A DNA stretch of 5,605 nt from an uncultured bacterium (GTDB lineage Bacteria > Bacteroidota > Bacteroidia > Bacteroidales > Bacteroidaceae): the NCBI GenBank assembly GCA_905215655.1, contig CAJMQT010000121.1, positions 1-5,605 of the forward strand, read 5' to 3'. Of this stretch, positions 3,244 through 5,605 are shown one piece after another. Below the pieces are notes generated by a model. That model saw nothing but the letters and a program-made list of their open reading frames with translations. It was not told the origin of the DNA and made no database searches. Numbering within the stretch: the first letter of the stretch is position 1; every line of letters begins with the position of its first letter. The translations under genes and the position numbers were made by a program.

Positions 3244-5605
3244 CTATTTGCTGATAAATTTCTTTCCTTTCTGTATCACAATGCCTTTGAACGTCTTGTC
3301 GACGCGCTGTCCGGACATGTTGTAACGAGGAGCGTCAGAGCTGCTGTCGGCGTCGGCTTGTATGCCGTCGATTCCGCTCACCGTGCCCGACATTTCGCCA
3401 AGACCGCCACACTCGTTGGCAACGCGGATACCGTAGGTGCCGGCGCCGAAGGACGAGAGGTCGAACGTTGAGGCGGTGGTGAATGCCACCACGCTGCCGT
3501 TTTTGACAATGGCGTAGCCTAACGCGCCTGATACGGGCGTCCAGCTGAGGGTCGTCTCGTCAACAAGCGATACCGATGGTGCCGTCAGTTGTGCCGTCAG
3601 TACCTGCGGGTTCCATTCCGTGCCGAAGACGTTTGTCAGCGTGTATTGCGCTGCCTGCTCTGCCGTCAGTACCGGAGCGTCAGAGCTTTCGGCGGCGTTG
3701 CATGCGGCGATTGAGCGTGATGACAGGTCGAGAGTGGTGCCGTGGGCGTCTTTCGAGCCGTATTCGTGGAAGCGTACCACGCATCCTGACTTCATGCCTG
3801 CCCAGCCCTCAGCCTTCGGCAGTTGGTTGAACGTGGTGTTAAGGTATGTCGCGCGGGGCGAGTCGTTCCACGGACGACCGAGATAATACTTGCCTGCGGC
3901 AGCGTCGGCGCCGTCAACCGTACATCCGTTGAACACCATTCCCCAGTACTGTTCGCCCACCGGCGTGTTAGGAGCGGTGATGTATCCTGCGCCCGTGTTG
4001 TACAGCGTGCAACGCTCAAACCAGCCTGTGCCGTCGCCGTAGACGTAGTCCGTCTGTCCGGCAAGGGTCGATGTCTCGAAGTAAGCCGAAGAGCTGCCGG
4101 CGTTAAGATAGTAAGTGTCCTGAATGCCTTGCAGCGTCACGTTCTTGTAGACGGCGCGTGCTCCGCGCTGACGGATGGCGAGCGCCTGTCCGCGAGACAC
4201 CTTGCTCTCCCAGTCGCGAGCCTGACGGACGGTAAGATCCTGCATGTAGACATCGTTCTCCGAGCGGTCGATGAAGAACACCGGCGTCTGTTCCTGATAG
4301 TTGGTGACCGACGTCGAGGGGCAGTTCATTACCAACACGCCGTCCTGACTCTCGCCGATCAGCGATACGTTGCCCGCCACGGCGTTCTTTGCCTGCGTGC
4401 CATAATCATACGTTCCGTTGTGGAGGAAGATGCGGTAGCGTGTCGTCTTGTCCGCGCGGGACGCGGCGGCGGCAAGCGCAACTTTCAGTTCGTTGATGTT
4501 CTTGACTGCCGCGTCGTACGGTGCAACGTTCTCGAAGATGTAGCCATAGTCGCTGTACGACTTGTAGTTGGCGGTCAGCTCCGTGTTCGCCTTTATCGTG
4601 TAATTGAAGTTCTCCTTTGTGCTTACCACGTCGCCGGCTTGGTTTGTCCAGTTCTCGAACAGGTAGCCGCTGTTGCCTTTCAGTATAAGAGATATTTCGG
4701 TTCCCTCGTCGAAGGTGTCGCCTGCCGGTGTCCAGCTGAGCTGTCCGGCTGCCGCGGGAGACACGGTGGCGTTGAACGAGTATTTCTTTACCTCGGGAGC
4801 GGTGCCGCTGAACCTGCCGCTTATCTTGATATTGTTAAAGCCAACGTATTTGCCGGCAAACACATCGTAGATGTAAATGCGCACTTTCAGCATTTCGCCC
4901 GACGATACCAAGCCCTTGTCGGTCAGGTCGATGGACACGTCGCTGTAAGATGCGTCGTTCTCACGGTTGGGCTTGAAACCTTCAAGAACGGTTTTCTCTT
5001 CGCCTTCGCCCTGCTGAACCGTTACGTCAAAGACTATGGAGCCTGTGCCGAGGCGCAGCGAGTGGAAACTTATGTTCTGCGGAAGGAAGAACACGCCGGC
5101 AGCCGGTTGAATTTCGAAAGCTATGTTGTCAGACGCCGTGCGCTCAGGGTTTTGCAGTCCCGACAGCGGCGTAAACTTGACGAATGTCTCGCCAAACCGT
5201 GTCTCGGATGCAACTCCCAACGCCGTGCTTACCACCGAGGCGGCATTGGTGAACATTGCCGCCGGTTCACATTTTCCTTTCTCCGTAGCCTCGCCTGCCG
5301 TCCAAGCCCATGTTATGTTGGCGTCGCCCTCGGTAACGGCGGGAGCCTCGCCGATGAACTTTATCGCGCCTACCGCCACGTCATAACCCTCTACGCTCAT
5401 TACCTGCAAGCGGTATTTCTTCGTCTTGTCGAGCGTAAGTTCAAGCACTTTCGGGTCTTGTTTTTGTGCGAAACCTGTTGACTGGACGCTTAAAGGAGCG
5501 CTGCCGTCGGCGGGAGTCGCCACGAGCCGTCCGTAATCGAGGTTGCTGCTCTGGCTTGTTATGAACACGCGCACCTTCTCGGCGCCCGTCACAAACGCGT
5601 CCATC
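3244..5605 (-). CDS. Secreted multidomain pectin methylesterase, family CE8 (5' end outside window)
   Basis: The frame is open from the right edge to TAG at 3244-3246, with 786 residues from an internal Met at 5604; the true start and signal peptide lie outside. Numbering from that Met, residues 1-266 are beta-sandwich segments of unknown type. Residues 274-348 resemble an InlB-type 'bacterial repeat' domain (GYLFENWT...ANYK). Residues 355-640 are the pectinesterase beta-helix, 670-742 a fibronectin-III-like domain (LSWTPVSGALGYAIVKNG), and 743-786 a Prevotella-type C-terminal tail that may direct type IX secretion. All catalytic signatures of the family are present: Gln473 in GQALA, Gln495 and Asp496 in GIQDTYY, nucleophile Asp519 in TDYVYG, and Arg577 and Trp579 in LGRPW. 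The enzyme hydrolyses methyl esters of pectin to polygalacturonate and methanol, which opens the chain to lyases and hydrolases. The gene is much richer in G+C than the plus-strand genes. A surface lipoprotein gene follows on the same strand. The esterase activity is well supported; the other domain names are inferred. Confidence 0.92.
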   Translation of the reverse strand, partial: MDAFVTGAEKVRVFITSQSSNLDYGRLVATPADGSAPLSVQSTGFAQKQDPKVLELTLDKTKKYRLQVMSVEGYDVAVGAIKFIGEAPAVTEGDANITWAWTAGEATEKGKCEPAAMFTNAASVVSTALGVASETRFGETFVKFTPLSGLQNPERTASDNIAFEIQPAAGVFFLPQNISFHSLRLGTGSIVFDVTVQQGEGEEKTVLEGFKPNRENDASYSDVSIDLTDKGLVSSGEMLKVRIYIYDVFAGKYVGFNNIKISGRFSGTAPEVKKYSFNATVSPAAAGQLSWTPAGDTFDEGTEISLILKGNSGYLFENWTNQAGDVVSTKENFNYTIKANTELTANYKSYSDYGYIFENVAPYDAAVKNINELKVALAAAASRADKTTRYRIFLHNGTYDYGTQAKNAVAGNVSLIGESQDGVLVMNCPSTSVTNYQEQTPVFFIDRSENDVYMQDLTVRQARDWESKVSRGQALAIRQRGARAVYKNVTLQGIQDTYYLNAGSSSAYFETSTLAGQTDYVYGDGTGWFERCTLYNTGAGYITAPNTPVGEQYWGMVFNGCTVDGADAAAGKYYLGRPWNDSPRATYLNTTFNQLPKAEGWAGMKSGCVVRFHEYGSKDAHGTTLDLSSRSIAACNAAESSDAPVLTAEQAAQYTLTNVFGTEWNPQVLTAQLTAPSVSLVDETTLSWTPVSGALGYAIVKNGSVVAFTTASTFDLSSFGAGTYGIRVANECGGLGEMSGTVSGIDGIQADADSSSDAPRYNMSGQRVDKTFKGIVIQKGKKFISK

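Noticed and set aside
3823..5481. A 552-codon open frame on the plus strand
   Set aside because: It lies entirely antisense to the pectin methylesterase, whose catalytic motifs are intact. Its protein has no domain character, and long antisense frames are common opposite GC-rich genes.

Overview
The window looks like chromosomal DNA from a Bacteroidota species, most likely of the Prevotellaceae. Four things point there: a lipoprotein with the Cys-Lys-Asp-Asp-Asp start seen on Bacteroidota surface lipoproteins; a secreted pectin methylesterase ending in a Prevotella-type C-terminal tail (YNMSGQRV...KGIVIQKGKKFISK); AT-rich leaders without Shine-Dalgarno sequences; and spacers full of short tandem and inverted repeats. 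This is inferred from protein and DNA style, not from a marker gene.

Left part (1-1811, + strand): the C-terminal end of an Hsp70/DnaK-like protein, cut by the window edge, which stops right after the beta-sandwich substrate-binding domain and so lacks the helical lid. After 94 bp comes a 401-residue exported protein with a signal peptide, an Arg/Thr-rich linker and about seven repeated beta-rich segments that look like a beta-propeller. A strong intrinsic terminator follows it.

Middle (1812-2492): about 680 bp with no convincing gene, lying between convergent genes. It holds an imperfect 68-bp inverted repeat, a perfect 17-bp inverted repeat that runs into a 22-bp tandem repeat, an 82-codon open frame without ATG on the minus strand, an 8-bp tandem repeat, and an inverted pair of REP-like palindromes.

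Right part (minus strand): a large multidomain pectin methylesterase (carbohydrate esterase family 8), cut by the right edge of the window, is followed downstream by a small predicted surface lipoprotein. The 247-bp gap between them carries a 20-bp inverted repeat that pairs fully only in minus-strand RNA, and a seven-copy 7-bp tandem repeat. The esterase would remove methyl groups from pectin outside the cell. The lipoprotein's role is unknown and its link to pectin use is only positional. The esterase gene is clearly richer in G+C than the plus-strand genes.

No complete new defence or mobile system is visible. The most unusual material is the layered repeats in the two spacers and the pairing of a lidless Hsp70 with an exported propeller protein.
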